A stretch of 64,000 nucleotides of DNA from Annona cherimola (lineage: Eukaryota > Streptophyta > Magnoliopsida > Magnoliales > Annonaceae). The notes beneath the pieces are model-generated. The model did not search any database. It had not been told where the DNA came from and worked only from the letters and a program-made list of their open reading frames with translations. Positions 1 to 12,141 of this stretch are shown here, piece by piece (positions within the stretch are counted from its first letter, which is position 1; every line of letters starts with the position of its first letter). The DNA lies in contig CM059977.1 in the NCBI GenBank assembly GCA_030490835.1, positions 15,967,399-16,031,398 of the forward strand, written 5' to 3'. Made by a program: the position numbers and the translations under genes.

Positions 1-435
1 ACGGTGATCTGAAACAAAGATGGTGCTCTTTCTGCTATTGTTCATCACGGAGGTTGGTCGGAAACAAAGATGGTGATCGATGTGGGAAAGGCGGAAGCCA
101 CTTGCTGCTTGTTTAAAAATGGCGGCTAGATATCAGAATTGATGATGTTGAACGATAAAGCTTGTTGTCGGACATTGGGATGATGATTCTCGATAGCCGA
201 ACTATGGTTGATCGGCGGCTAATTAGCGGCAAAGCTCCAAATCTGGGAAACCATAATGGAGGCAGAGCTGAAAAGGGGAAAAGCGGGAAAGGGCCAAGGG
301 GTGAGGTGTGGGCGGGAGATTTTCTGTGGGTCCGCACTTGGATTTTCTTTTTATATATATTTTTTTAAAATACGATATTAGACAGACCAAACCGCAGTCC
401 GACCGATTTGTACGGTTCAACCGTCCGGTTTGAAC
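1..435. other. Intergenic left edge with CCGG-rich repeat arm
   Basis: No gene is supported. A 15-base motif beginning GAAACAAAGATGGTG occurs twice near the left edge, about 51 bases apart. From about 370 the sequence becomes rich in AACCGG/CCGGTT motifs. The nine bases at 427-435 (GGTTTGAAC) form the left target duplication of the element that follows. The CCGG-rich arm outside that duplication, together with 2110-2225, looks like an older related element into which the younger one inserted. Short reading frames here overlap in several frames and show no domain. Confidence 0.4.
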
Positions 436-2109
436 CAATGTTGTCAGAACCGAACCGGTGATTGAACCGGTAAAGGAACTAGTCTGGTTCGAACCGGTGA
501 CGTCAGCATGACATATTTATGATGTCATAAATATTAAATTATTTTTAAATTTTAAGTAAATATATTAATAAATTAATCCTAATTTAACATCTATAATATG
601 ATTATGAGCCCTTTATAAGGTCTTTTATATCTTAATTACAGAATTTAAAACCCAGATAATAAAATTTAATTAAATCTACCTTATCCAACAACGTCTAACA
701 ACATCTAACAGCGTCTAACAACATCTAACGACATTTAACATCATCTAACCAGATCTAACGACATCTAACAGCATTTAGCTTTTAATATCAATAAGTTAAT
801 CCTAATTTAGCACATGTAATATGATCTTCAGCTCTTTATAAGGTCATTTATACCTTAATTATAGAACTTAAAACCCAGATAATATGATTTAATGAAATTT
901 ACCTTAATCTTATAGCATCTAACGATATCTAATAGCATCTAACGACATTTAAGAGACACTCAAATTTTATGAAATAAATAAAATATTAAAAATAAAATTT
1001 TCAGATTGCACATAAATCGTCCTAGGTATTAAGAAATTCACCTAAAATCTAATTTTCTTACTTATTACTCGTCGGTATAAAGATACATGTGATTATAATA
1101 ATTCATATCTTATGGAAGATAATGTCAATTTAAAAATAGAATATTATTAATTGAATTAATATTTTTATTAAATAAAAACTTTATTAAAAATTACATCATT
1201 TTGTAGTTATTTTATATCATTTTCACTTTGTTTTAAGACAAATTATATTGAAATTGAGGTTTTGATGCAATACTTACTGATATTTAAATTTTTTACACAA
1301 AAATTATTTTTACATAACTTTGGAGATTCTATTAGATTATTAAGGAATTTTTATAAAATTATTTTAAATGCTCTATATTGCAAATTACGATTTGCGTATA
1401 CACGAATTCAATGGTCCGCTGGACCACCAAAATTTTTTTCCCTCTTCTCCTGGCATTCGCAAGGTCGCTAATGGCTTCTGCGTCGACGTGGAAAAAGGAA
1501 AAACGAGAAAGGTGGATGATCGGCGAGCAGGCTGGCACAATAGTGGGTTTTCCGTTTTTGGCGTCACTCCCTAAGAGCATGCTCCTTCCAATTTTGCGTC
1601 TGCTGAGAGAAAATGGAGGGCGGCGGCTCTGCGGCTGTGCAAAAATCGATTTGGGGGAAAAATGAAAAGGAGAATGGGCTGCCTGCTGGTCGCCGGAATT
1701 GGAGGTCACTGCTGTTTCGCTTGCTGGTATTTCGGTTGCTGGTCTCGGCGAGGAAGACGAGGCGGCATGGGTGGACGCTGACGGCGATGAGGACGAAGAC
1801 GGGGCCGGCAGTGGGCGTGACCAGAGACGGCGACAGTGGACTTCCCGGCGGACGGTGAAAGCACGTGCGACGATGGCACGGGCGGGCGGACACGAGGAAG
1901 AGGCTCGGGCGGACGGGCAGCGCAGGGCTGGCGTGTCACGACTCGCGAGGAAGACCAGGCGGGAGTGTCAAACCGGTCGAACCCGGTTGGACCGTCGATT
2001 CGACGATTCGAGCGGTTTTTCTTAATTGAACCGAACCGCTAGTATTTGAACTGGATACGGGACCGGTTCTCGGTCCGACCGGCCGGTCCGGTCCGGTTTT
2101 AATAACACT
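436..2109. mobile_element. Mutator-like non-autonomous element with 9-bp TSD
   Basis: The ends are imperfect inverted repeats. The left end reads CAATGTTGTCAGAACCGAAC. The reverse complement of the right end reads AGTGTTATTAAAACCGGACC. The insert is flanked by a perfect 9-bp direct repeat, GGTTTGAAC (427-435 and 2110-2118), which is the target duplication length of the Mutator superfamily. No transposase is visible. The left two thirds are AT-rich and contain a 10-bp tandem repeat. About 1470-2000 is much more GC-rich and has overlapping open frames in several phases without a recognisable domain, so it may be captured host DNA (Pack-MULE style). The superfamily follows from TSD length and termini; cargo capture is inference. 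Confidence 0.7.
687..776. repeat. 10-bp tandem repeat, nine units
   Basis: Nine consecutive units close to AACAACATCT, with substitutions but no length change, lie inside the Mutator-like element. Four more units of the same type occur at 911-950. Both stretches follow copies of a longer segment (about 566-686 and 790-910, sharing for example CTTTATAAGGTC and AAAACCCAGATAAT), so the whole block was duplicated once. Confidence 0.8.
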
Positions 2110-2280
2110 GGTTTGAACGGTTTTCAACTAAAATAAAAAAATCAGGACTAAATCGGACCGCAAAGCTGCCGGTTGACGGTCCGACCGGTTGGATCGGGTG
2201 GTCCGGTCCGTTTTTTAAAACACTGGATATCTCAGGGTACCAAGAACACTCATCGAGGAAGAGACCGGGCTAAGTAAGCG
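2110..2280. repeat. CCGG-rich flank of the Mutator-like insertion
   Basis: This begins with the right target duplication. It continues with GGTCCGACCGG-type motifs and ends near TTTTTTAAAACACTGG at about 2226, a terminus very like that of the inner element. It probably is the right end of an older related element split by the insertion. Its left partner at 370-426 is diverged, so this is tentative. Confidence 0.4.
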
Positions 2281-2535
2281 ATATTTTGCCCTTTTTTATA
2301 TGTATACATATTTTTAACAAATTTTAAATACAAGAGTATTTTAACCTTTTTCAATAGTTCAAAATGCCCTTATATTTAAAATTTTTAAAAAATATGTACA
2401 ACTATCTAAAAAGATAAAATTTAGTTTATATGTTAAATATATCTATATTAACAAATTTATGGGGAAAAAGTAAAAAAATATTTTTAAATGAATTTTGTTG
2501 AACTAAGCTAAGTAAGTCACTACTTAGTCTGGGCT
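2281..2535. mobile_element. Foldback-type MITE, diverged
   Basis: This AT-rich stretch can fold back on itself. ATTTTTAACAAATTTTAAATAC on one side pairs loosely with the ATATTAACAAATTTAT side, and a short centre separates the arms. Both outer ends carry GCTAAGTAAG. The inner layout matches the foldback family seen intact at 16 kb, 59 kb and 61 kb. Boundaries are approximate. Confidence 0.4.
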
Positions 2536-2544
2536 AACAGGATT

Positions 2545-2925
2545 ATTTCTTATACTTGCTTATAATTTTTATTATATCCACGATATTTCAAAATATCCAT
2601 AACATTTTACTCTAAATTTCCATCATACTCATGCAATCAAAACAACTATTAACTATTTTATTAAAAAGACAATTTTCCTACTTCAAATTTTTACTAAGTG
2701 AAATGATTTCGTCCAAATATGATAATTGAATCACTTGATATCATTTATTAATGATTTACCAACATTAACTACTCATATTAGAATTGAATTGTTTCAATTA
2801 AGAAATTATGGAGGAAAAAATATCATCATTTTAGTATGATAGTTCATGATTGTTTTGATTGTATATATATAATAGGAATTTAGGATGAAATGTTATGAAT
2901 ATAAAAGAAAATTTTCAAACGATGT
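2545..2925. mobile_element. Inverted-repeat MITE, diverged copy of the 60.8 kb element
   Basis: The left part contains CATAACATTTTACTCTAAATT and the right part AATTTAGGATGAAATGTTATG, which are roughly complementary. The same motifs in the same order occur in the intact element at 60,780-61,214. No target duplication was found, so this is an eroded copy. Confidence 0.5.
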
Positions 2926-3059
2926 TGTAATATACACTTTTCAAATTATGAAAATGTATAATTTGACTTGGAGGCTGACGTATTAGCGAACTTTTTGACC
3001 GTTGAAGGCTTAACCATAGAAAACAGACATAAAATAATAATCAAATTTTTATTTCAAAA

Positions 3060-3260
3060 ATTTCAGTGGTTAAATGGTTAGTATTGGTAAAAAGTCACTT
3101 GTGGGTCATGGGTTCAAGTATCTTTGGGGATATATTTTTGTTTTTGCTGCCCCATGGACCGCTTCCTCAAACTTGGTTAGAAGATCGCTTCCTTGGTGTA
3201 AATTCAGTAGCTCCGCGCCCAGGCCCGAATAGCGACCCATTACCCAAGCCCATGCGGTAG
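3060..3260 (+). mobile_element. SINE-like sequence
   Basis: TGGTTAAATGGTTAGTA resembles an RNA polymerase III A box. GGGTTCAAGTATC about 45 bases later resembles a B box, the spacing of tRNA-derived SINEs. The following sequence has the mixed composition of a SINE body. No poly-A tail or target duplication was identified, and the tRNA-like part does not fold into a convincing tRNA. Confidence 0.4.
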
Positions 3261-4390
3261 CATCGGCAATAGCAAGTAGCTTCGACATGCCACGTGGCTC
3301 GTCCGGAGCCATCCATGTGGATCTCTTCGTAAAAGTTGGTCCCAAACTCTAATTTTTGCGATTTAAGAGTTGATTCATAGGATTTTGGACCTTCTAAATT
3401 GAATGGAAGGCTCTGATTATCCATTAGAGGCTTGGATCATAGCTTTAGGGAGGCCAAATGTGTTATTTATAATTGAATTACGATCTAAGACTCGCCTAAG
3501 GTGACAATGCTCAATGTTGTGTAGAGCAGTTTAGTAGATGAGTTCACTAAGCTAAATATTGAGTTAAAAGGACATATGGACATATTGCATTTAGAGGCTA
3601 TAAATTTCTCTTATTATTCTATTTACTTACTAAGTTTACTAATGTTGTTTATATGTCATTATTGTCATACAGATATTCCAGTTGGTGGCACTTAGGTGTT
3701 TCTCTGAAGTCAAATCAAAAGCATGATTAGATCCAATTTATTTATTTATTTTATTGCATTCATATGATGGTATTATAATAACATTATATGATGACTTATT
3801 TAAAGTATTGATCGCAAATTGCCAAATGTCATTATCTTTTATGCAAGTAACTTTTTAGCCCAACACATAATAGATCTTGGTAGATAACTCTTACGCCCCA
3901 GTTTAGCACAAAAGCATTGTTTTTGAGGTTGGAGCGTTCCAATCATGGATATAATAAAAAAATTTGGACAAATGTTATGGGTATAGAGAAAATTTTTCCT
4001 CTGTAATAAAGATATTTTTAAAGTAATAATGAATTTAAATTTCCCTTTTTCACTTTTTAGCTAGTCTTCATCTTTCTAGCTTTGTCGACAAAATAATTTA
4101 ACAACATAGTTAATTCTAAATATGACCCCAACATATACTCACATTTATGGTGTATAAAATGTCACAATTGACCATAATTTTACCTTTATTTCAAATATTA
4201 CAGTTCCTTTGGTTTTTGTTAGGTAACGAGGCAAATTTTTTCCAAAGTGATTAATTCTCCTTGACTTTTTCTGAATAAAGATGTAGGCAGGTAGTGTGTC
4301 AGTGTAAAAGAAGTTGAGTAGGGTGTAGCTCTATAGACACTCCATCGACCAAGTCAACAGTGGCTACTAATATACTACATAATTGATAAT
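3261..4390. other. Intergenic, nothing recognised
   Basis: AT-rich DNA with stop codons in all frames at short intervals. About 3930-4030 has a weak resemblance (ATGTTATGGGTATAGA) to the inverted-repeat family at 60.8 kb and may be a fragment of it. I see no gene, RNA or intact repeat. Confidence 0.5.
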
Positions 4391-4399
4391 AATGGGGAG

Positions 4400-7000
4400 A
4401 ACACACATGTGCAATAACATAAAACATGATGTAATATCTAATATTTCATAGATTATTTAAACCAGATGTCTCATCAAATCCAAACCGAGTTGTATCCAAA
4501 TGCTCGAATCCATAAAATATCTATATGTTGTCCTCCATGAAAAAAAATAAGATAAATAATTCTAAATCTAGATTCATCATATCCTAGCCTGACCTGATAT
4601 ACCAACCCCATGTTAGTTTCCACTCACATACCTGCTATTTAAAATATGATAAAACAGGGTGAGTCGGGCAAACTCAGTAAGTAGAACTAAAACATAAAAC
4701 AATATTAAACAATATATATTTTTCAATAAATCATAAATCATATTCAAATAATATCATATGCATGCTCATGGTCAAGCATTCCAATAGTATATCATACACA
4801 TGATCTTCTCATCACAAAGGTTAAATTAAATAGGGAAGTTTGATATCTTGCTTCATCTTACATCAGTGCAAAGAATGGGACGATCAAATGTGAAAAATAC
4901 TATATGAAGCCAAACGACAAGAGGTGTATTTGATATCCTGCCAGGATCTCCACACATTTATGACCTCGCCATAAACTTATGCCCATAGCTTAGCTCAAAT
5001 ACTCATATCCATGAACCAGTTTTCATATATTGGTCTCAGAACAAATATCAACAAATAGCCGGTATAACATCACGACAAATAGTCAAACACATTTACGACT
5101 CCAAATATCACATCATAATAACCGGACATAACTATAACTCCGAATATCACATCACAACAAATAGTCGAACACATTCACGACTCTAATTACAATATCACAA
5201 TGGTCAGACAGTTTGTCCTAGCCTACAACCATCAACAGCTAAATTATACTTCGATCCTTAGTCGGCAGTATGTTATCGATCGTCATCAGTGATCACAGAC
5301 AACACTTCTCAATCAACATTTTTAGTTATGACCATGATAATGCTAACATTCAATGCACATATGCATATGTCAAAATATAATGTTAGCATACTCAGTTCAT
5401 AAATCAAGTTCCAAATTTGGCATCATAACAAATCAAGTCTTCAATTAATTTTGACCATTTCAATAAAATATAAATTATCAGCATCCAAAACATACATGCC
5501 AAAAAATGCACAAAATAATTAAAGTAACTCAAAACAAAGTCCTACTTACTTCGTACTTCATTCCAATTTACTCAGATCTGATATATCTTTATTTTAAATC
5601 ACTCACTAAAATAATGATATTATTTCTAAATTAATCATCTATTCTAATATTTATATCTACTATTCAATATTCATATTCCCCTAAAAATAAATTCCATAAG
5701 AAAAATAAATTCCATAAGTCCAATTAGGAATTTACAAAATTCCACAGTCATTTTACTAGAAATTCATAAAATAATTATGTAAATATATCAAGTGGATTTG
5801 AACATGACAATCATAATTACATCACTATCATCAACATTAATCATTTCAATCCAAATATTTATCCTTAAATGATACCATTATTCAACAATGATATCAATTA
5901 TACTTTCTTTCATTTTACCATGCTTAAATTACCATCTAACAAAGATAGTCCTTTGAATTTAGTAAAATTTCACTTATATCAATTTCGAAAGTTTATCTCA
6001 ATTAGAATTAGTGTTAAATGCTAAGCTTGGTGCTTAGAAGTCTCTATTATCATCTTAATGGGTCATAATCAAGTGAAATCTTCATCATTAAAATAATCTT
6101 TTATAGATAATTCAGTCCATCCAATGAATTCAGAATGTCCAAAAATATAAAAATTGATAATTGCATGATCAAAATCAGACATCGATATTAAAAGTTATGT
6201 TAAAAAACACTTTTAACAGCTCACGAGCCACCATGTGTTATTAACGTGAGCTACCACCAACATTTTCTAATGCTCAGACAACAAATTTTTTATATAGAAT
6301 ATTTTTCAAAATGTATTATGTGAATTTCTAGCTAATAAAAAACATTTTTACAAAATATTCCATTATTGAGGGGCTTTATATAATTTTTTTTTAAAAATTC
6401 TTATGAAATTTCTCAATATGGCAAGAGGGTATTCTATAATACTATTTTTAAAAATATCTCCTACAAACTTTTCAGCAAATTTTGGATTTTTCTATAATTT
6501 CTTAAAAATAGGTATTTTTTTACAAAATCATAAATTCATTGGGATATTTTGTAAAATTTTCTTCAAAAGCCTAAATTGGTATAGTCTTCTTCTTTCTCCC
6601 CTCTCTGCTCGTTCTTTCCTCTTTTATGGCATTTGCGAAAACTACCCAAATAAGCTCCAATTTTCATCCGGGCACATATTTGGGTTCTTTATTGAATATA
6701 GATTCGTCCAATATTTCTAATTTCATGAATCTAGAGAATTTATAGAGTTTAGAAAAAATTTAATGAATTATAAAAGCTTAAAATTCTCATTGAATCTTCA
6801 ACAATAAAGCTTGAAAACTTCCATTTACTTAATTGGCGTACCACAGAAGGATTTACTGAAATGGATCTAAGAATTTTATAATTTTTATTCTAAATCATAA
6901 ATCGACAGCCTTCATTTCTATCTCTTTGTCTTTGTGTTTTCTCTATGTGGAACTTCCACACTTTTTTAAAGAGCACGATATTGCTCACCAATTCCTACCC
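4400..7000 (-). mobile_element. Candidate solo LTR, probably chromovirus-like, antisense
   Basis: About 4655-4690 reads GGGTGAGTCGGGCAAACTCAG. It is followed by a long A-rich stretch, repeated TTTGATATCCTGC/TTGATATCTTGC phrases and TTATGCCCATAGCT. From general familiarity, this order resembles antisense copies of Ty3/gypsy chromovirus LTRs in many dicots. No gag or pol reading frame lies next to it, hence solo LTR. An internal imperfect tandem repeat of about 80 bases lies at 5065-5185 (AAATAGTC(A/G)AACACATT(T/C)ACGACTC). Boundaries are guesses and the family assignment needs a search. Confidence 0.35.
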
Positions 7001-8340
7001 GTCAACACTCTTTATTAATTCTCCTTAATTTTTATTTTATTTTATTAAGTTTAACAGTTATTATATTTTTCCTATTATATAATAGATGAAATTGCAAATT
7101 TATGTTAGGACTGATAATTCACATAATTTAATCTCCAAATCAATATCACTTGCATAACTTAATATCCAAATATCTTCTCTCTTTCAATAATTAGAAATAG
7201 CTTCGTGTTTAATATTTGTATCTTTTATATACTTTATATTTTTTTACATAAATCCCTCTTTCTCATTAGGTTAAATTATAAGTTCACATAAAATTCAAAT
7301 TCCTCATCATTTGAACATCAAATTAACATCCTTTGTCTTGAAATAACTTTTCATTTCTATCCTTTTTAATATTGAAAACTTGCCTTTTAATTTCCACTCA
7401 GAATTTGTAAATTTGTCTTTTTTTCAAAATAAAATTTTAGCAATAAAAATCCACTTCATCCTCTTCTTAATGCATCAACCAAATTTAGGATTCGCATTTA
7501 TTGTAAATTATTTTCAATTTTTATCAATTTTAGATTTTCCATTATCCTTTTCTAATATAGAGGGTAAAAATAATTATAAAATTTGAAATTTCACAAGTTC
7601 TAAGATAAAATGTGCTGTAGATTTTTGTTCTGCGTTTTAATATCGTGTTGTTAAGTTTTCCATAATATCTAATTACAACAACTAATGGTATATCATTTTC
7701 TTTTACTAGGGGGATTTCATAAACTTGCATATTTTTTAACAGTAGCTCCAAAGGCATTGTCATATTTAAAATTAAAGAGAGAATCTATAGTCATCTACGT
7801 TATTTTTCTAAAGGTGCAATTAAATTTGTAAATATGGATATAAGCCATGATCATTTTATAATTAAATTTTATTAAAATAAAGAGATAAAATATCAAAATG
7901 GTCATTGTCTTCTTTCTTGCCACCATTCGAGGCCATCCCCTAGTTTGGCCATATGCCTCGATTAGCATGGCAAGTGCGATGATGAATTAGTGCCAAATTA
8001 GGCCGCACAATGCGATACTAATAATGTTTGTTGGTACCAATGCCGCACGACTGATCAAAGTTGTTATTCTAAGCGTTTTTATAAACTTATTAATATAGGC
8101 GTATTTGATAATTGGAATTTGGTAACATATTTTGTGGACATTTTATAACAATTTGGTGGTTAATTAATTGATATTAATATGAAATTTGGTTTAAAATGTG
8201 GTTTTGCAACTTTTGTGTATTAAATATTAATTTCAAGCAATGTAAACAATTTTTATAATCTTTTAGCTTGAAAATATTTTATCTGTTGCCATGAAATTAA
8301 ATGGTTTTTAAAACCCACTAATGATTTTTTTTGATGAATT
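7000..8340. other. AT-rich intergenic DNA, nothing recognised
   Basis: Only short reading frames occur, with biased low-complexity composition and no coding character on either strand. No inverted or tandem repeat strong enough to name was found. Confidence 0.5.
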
Positions 8341-8344
8341 AATG

Positions 8345-9600
8345 ATTTAAATATTTTTATGCAGGGAATCCATTTATCAGCCGTCCAAACATCAAGATCA
8401 CGCTGTCCAGAAAATTCAGCAAACAGCCGTCCATCACGCTGCCAATTAAATTGCATAGCTACCATTTTTTCTTCTCTCACCAACCATTCACGTGAGAAGT
8501 CAGCAACATGCATTAATGTCGGACCCCACCATATTTGTCCCAAGCAAGCATGCATGTACAAAACAACCAGCGTGCTCATTCGCATGAAGTGCGTTAAATT
8601 AATGGGGCCCACTTGTGTGCAATTTTCGGCTATAAAAGGGAGTTCATTTGCAGCAAAAAGGGAGAGCAGAGATTTTTGGCACGCCAGCATTCGGCAGGAA
8701 AAAAAAATATTCCGAGAAAGAAAGAGAGCAAAAGCAAGGTGGAGAGCACGGGCAAAAAGGCAGACCGGCGAGTTGCGTGGAGTAGCCGACAAACCATCGG
8801 GGCTTCATACCAATAAGCTTTTCTATCTTTTTCCTTTTTAATTTTTGTTATCTTGTTTAAGATGGGTTGTAATTTTAATTTTATTTTGAACTTAAACATG
8901 CTTGGCTAAATCCTAAATCTAGGGTTTAGGATGTAGCATGCGTACAATGCAATGTGGTGTGGATTTTTAATTTATTTATGATGGATATTTTTGTTAATTT
9001 AATATATTGTGATTTTTATGTTTGCTTTGTACACGGGCCCGTACTTTTGCATAATTCCATATATTAGGCGATGAAACCGAAAGGTAAAAATCTAATATAC
9101 GAAAATCAAGATATTAAACCTGGAAATCTAAGTCCATGAAAATAGGCATGATAACCTTGAGGAATTACATGAACAAACCACAGAACTTAATGGATTCTAA
9201 TTAACTTAATCCCATGAGAATAGGTGGTTAAGAAAATTAGGGTACATCTTGTAGGTTTCGAGAGAAGGTGCAAGGATAAATTAGGGTTTGTTCTCCTTTA
9301 ACAAATAATATCCAAATTAAATAATTATACCACTACCCGTTGCAAAATACGCATGTGAAATCCTAGACCCTAGGTATTTGCACTTTAGCTTTCTCTTCTC
9401 ATTTTTAATTTGCACTTCTTCCCATTTTATTTATTTTCTTTCCCTTTTATTTACTGCATTTTCTCCCCACTTTTCTGTTTTATTTGCTATATTCTCTCTA
9501 TATCCGACACGAAAGCATTTAAAAGTAAAAATTTATAGTCCTGAATTCCCTGTGGATCGATAATTTAAATACTACAATCTACGACCCGTGCACTTGCGGT
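8345..9600 (+). mobile_element. Candidate solo LTR with internal promoter
   Basis: A TATAAAA box at 8631-8637 is followed by a purine-rich leader-like stretch. Far downstream, near 9550-9600, CCCTGTGGATCGATAATT and ACGACCCGTGCACTTGCGGT resemble the 3' end of Ty3/gypsy LTRs. The moderately GC-rich segment 8360-8840 has open frames on both strands, none with a recognised domain. An alternative is the promoter and first exon of a lost gene. The LTR reading rests on the terminal phrases and is inference. Confidence 0.35.
8631..8637 (+). promoter_or_regulatory. TATA box (probable LTR promoter)
   Basis: TATAAAA in a locally GC-richer context, followed about 30-40 bases later by a purine-rich stretch. 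It fits a polymerase II core promoter. No protein-coding gene can be attached to it. Confidence 0.4.
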
Positions 9601-9629
9601 AAGATTGCGAACAGTATTTAATTTAGCAA

Positions 9630-9985
9630 AATAGTCATTTCGGACTGGTTTAAAATGACCTCATTTTCAAAAAACAATTTTTTTCGTTTTTTTCAAACTT
9701 GTTAATCTAGTTATATTTCATGTATAAATTAATTTTTACCAATTTTGAAAATGCATATATATATTTTGGATTTTTAAGCATGAGTGTACTTTACTCATGT
9801 TTCAACAATTTAAAATGACTAAAATACCCATATACTTAAAATTTTATAATAAATATATACACATTTCTGAAATTGACAAAACTCAATTTATGGATTAAAT
9901 ATAACTAGAATAATAGTTTTGTAAAAATATGAAAAAACATAAAAAATGTGTTTTGGACAGACCAGTCTGAAATGATCAGGTCTTT
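9630..9985. mobile_element. Foldback MITE with GACTGGT tips
   Basis: The left tip TCATTTCGGACTGGTTT matches the reverse complement of the right tip (TCATTTCAGACTGGTCT). The inner arms contain AACTTGTTAATCTAGTTATA on the left and TATAACTAGAATAATAG on the right. The arms meet near 9805. The core is the same as in the cluster at 16.1-17.2 kb, but the outer tips differ. Confidence 0.65.
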
Positions 9986-10087
9986 TTAATTTATAAACTA
10001 AGTTTTATTATTTTAGATATTTGCAAATATATTTTTTTTATTTTTAAATATAGACATATTTTAGTAATTTTTGGTGTATTTAGCATT

Positions 10088-10370
10088 CACATAAACTTGT
10101 TAATTTAAATTTTTTTATTCTCTGTAACTATCTTATTTTCTAATTATTTTTTCACATTTTCATGTACAACTATCTTACTTTTCAATTATTTTTCCACAAC
10201 TACCCATACAGCTATTATATATATTTTAAGTTTATTTATTTACTGCTCATTATTACCCTTTTGCATACATTCAAAAAATTTTATCCCAAATAATTTTTCA
10301 TTTAAATGTTTTAAATTTTTTATCAAATATTGAACACACTCTTGAAAAGCTAAAATGAGTAAAATACCTT
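10088..10370. mobile_element. Tourist-like MITE copy, diverged
   Basis: Phrases such as CAACTATCTTACTTTTCAAT, TATTTTAAGTTTATTTA and ACTGCTCATTATTACCC occur in the same order in the copies at 14.9 kb, 18.8 kb, 19.1 kb and 30.6 kb. The ends are eroded. The family is assigned from the better preserved copy at 54,576-54,831. Confidence 0.5.
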
Positions 10371-10609
10371 TATAATTTAAATATTCAAAAATATATATCT
10401 TCAAAAATAGTAAAACATAGATTAAAAATTAAATATGTATAACTTAATAAGCTTATAAAAACAATAAAATAGAAAAAAGGTAAAGCGTCCGAGTTAACTT
10501 GGGATCATTCACAAATATTTGTATTTAATGCTTTGCGTGAAGGAAACATGATTAAAGACTAAACAATGCTATATAATCATAGGTTGTTTAGTGGTCTATT
10601 TGAAACAAT

Positions 10610-10735
10610 TGCAGGTCAGCTCAGTTGGCAACACATGTTGTCCCATGGGCAAGCGGTTGTGCTTTTGAGTCTCTTCGAGGGCAGAGGGTTTTGGCTATAG
10701 AAGCTTTGTCTCTCATGAAGATAGATAGATATTTG
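10610..10735 (+). mobile_element. SINE-like fragment
   Basis: TCAGCTCAGTTGGCAACA is a good polymerase III A-box match. The downstream B box is weak, and the sequence does not form a complete tRNA cloverleaf, so a degraded SINE is more likely than a tRNA gene. Confidence 0.35.
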
Positions 10736-10739
10736 CTGT

Positions 10740-11805
10740 CTTGCATAATGATTCTAAGTACTCTTTAACATAAAATGCTTTCGAAAATGGTGAAGAAGCC
10801 AAAGAGTTATCATGGGAAAAAAGTCTCCAGCCAAGGATGTAATTTGAGTGGGTTTTAAATAACCTAAATTGGTCAGATACTAGAAAAATTCAGTTTCAAA
10901 TTCCTGAAAAAGTGTTTAGTACATATTAATATCGGTTTAACCTACCCTGGAATATACTAATACTAGGATTGGGGAACACCTTGCCCACCCTAAAGAACCA
11001 TATGTATTAATTCGGAAATGCTTCTATAAAACCTTATTCATTTTTAACATCTAGTTGGTTGATAAAAAAAATCTACTTAATCTATTATATTCAACATCGT
11101 TTATATTATCATAGAAACTCTTTTATTTTTCTAGTAATAATATACATAGGCTCATCTGTAAACATGCAAAATTAACATAATAAAATATCTATTGTTAAAT
11201 GTCAATTTTTAAGTAATATTTTCAATATCTAAACTATCTAAAATATCACTAATATGCGGATAAATGATTCTATAAAATATTACTGTATTCTAATACATAT
11301 ATGAATAGATTTAAGCATTTTTCTTAATTTACACATGAATGTATTTATTTTTGAGCAAATATAACCTAAATTTGGTCCCTTAGTCAAATAAATGATATTA
11401 AATACAATGAATGAATTGAATCTTGCATCAATCATCAACATCTCAAAAATAAAAGGATTTTTGCAACTGAATTTTATTAAAGCATTTCTAATATTAACTT
11501 ATGCATAAATAGGGATGTTAACGGATCGGGTTGGACGAGGTAAAGTCTAATCATAATCCTAACGGATTTAAAAAATTCTCAACTCTAATTAGTTTGTTAA
11601 CTCATTTGAAAAATCTCAATTCTAACTCCTTTAATAAATGGATTGATGGGTTGTTAATGAGTTATATACATGTTGTAAACAGATTAAAACCAAACTAATT
11701 TAAAGTTGAATGTATATTATTCATAATTGTCATGGTAAATTATTTTACATTGACCAAATATATGACATGGCTAAATCTTCATATATTCGGCGGGCTAATA
11801 GAAAG
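10740..11805. other. AT-rich intergenic DNA with repeat fragments
   Basis: About 11,210-11,470 contains a repeat phrase (CTAAACTATCTAAAATATCA, GGATAAATGATT, TTACACATGAATGTAT) also found near 59.35, 62.2 and 63.85 kb. About 11,515-11,560 (AGGGATGTTAACGGATCGGG) resembles the terminus of plant hAT-type elements. No intact element can be delimited and no gene is seen. Confidence 0.4.
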
Positions 11806-11814
11806 AAAGATATC

Positions 11815-12000
11815 AACTCAGTGAGATAGAGAGAGGATAAAGAGAGGAAAACAATAATAGAGATAGAGGGAAAAAAATTGAAGATAAAGAAGGAGAGATG
11901 AAGAGAAGGCGACAAAGGAAAGATATGGAAAGGAGATGATCGAAAATGGAGAGGAAGAGAAAGATAGGAAGCGAAAGAGGAGAAGGAAGAAGAAGAATCT
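11815..12000. repeat. Long polypurine tract
   Basis: For about 185 bases the + strand is almost entirely A and G (GAGATAGAGAGAGGATAAAG and onwards), with only scattered pyrimidines. The minus-strand open frames here, rich in Ser, Leu and Phe, are a by-product of this composition and should not be called as a gene. Confidence 0.75.
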
Positions 12001-12141
12001 TACTGGCGATAGGGATGATGATGCTAACCCTACAACATAACAACAAGAAAGGCACTCTACAGTTGTAGATAAAGGAAACAAAATAGGAAATCAAAATGAG
12101 GAAAATATATAATAGAAAATTGAAATGAGAAAAAAATAGAT

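Noticed and set aside
8253..8841. Overlapping plus and minus open frames of 160-179 codons
   Set aside because: Open in both directions over the same bases, no domain, and the context suggests an LTR-like promoter region rather than a coding exon.
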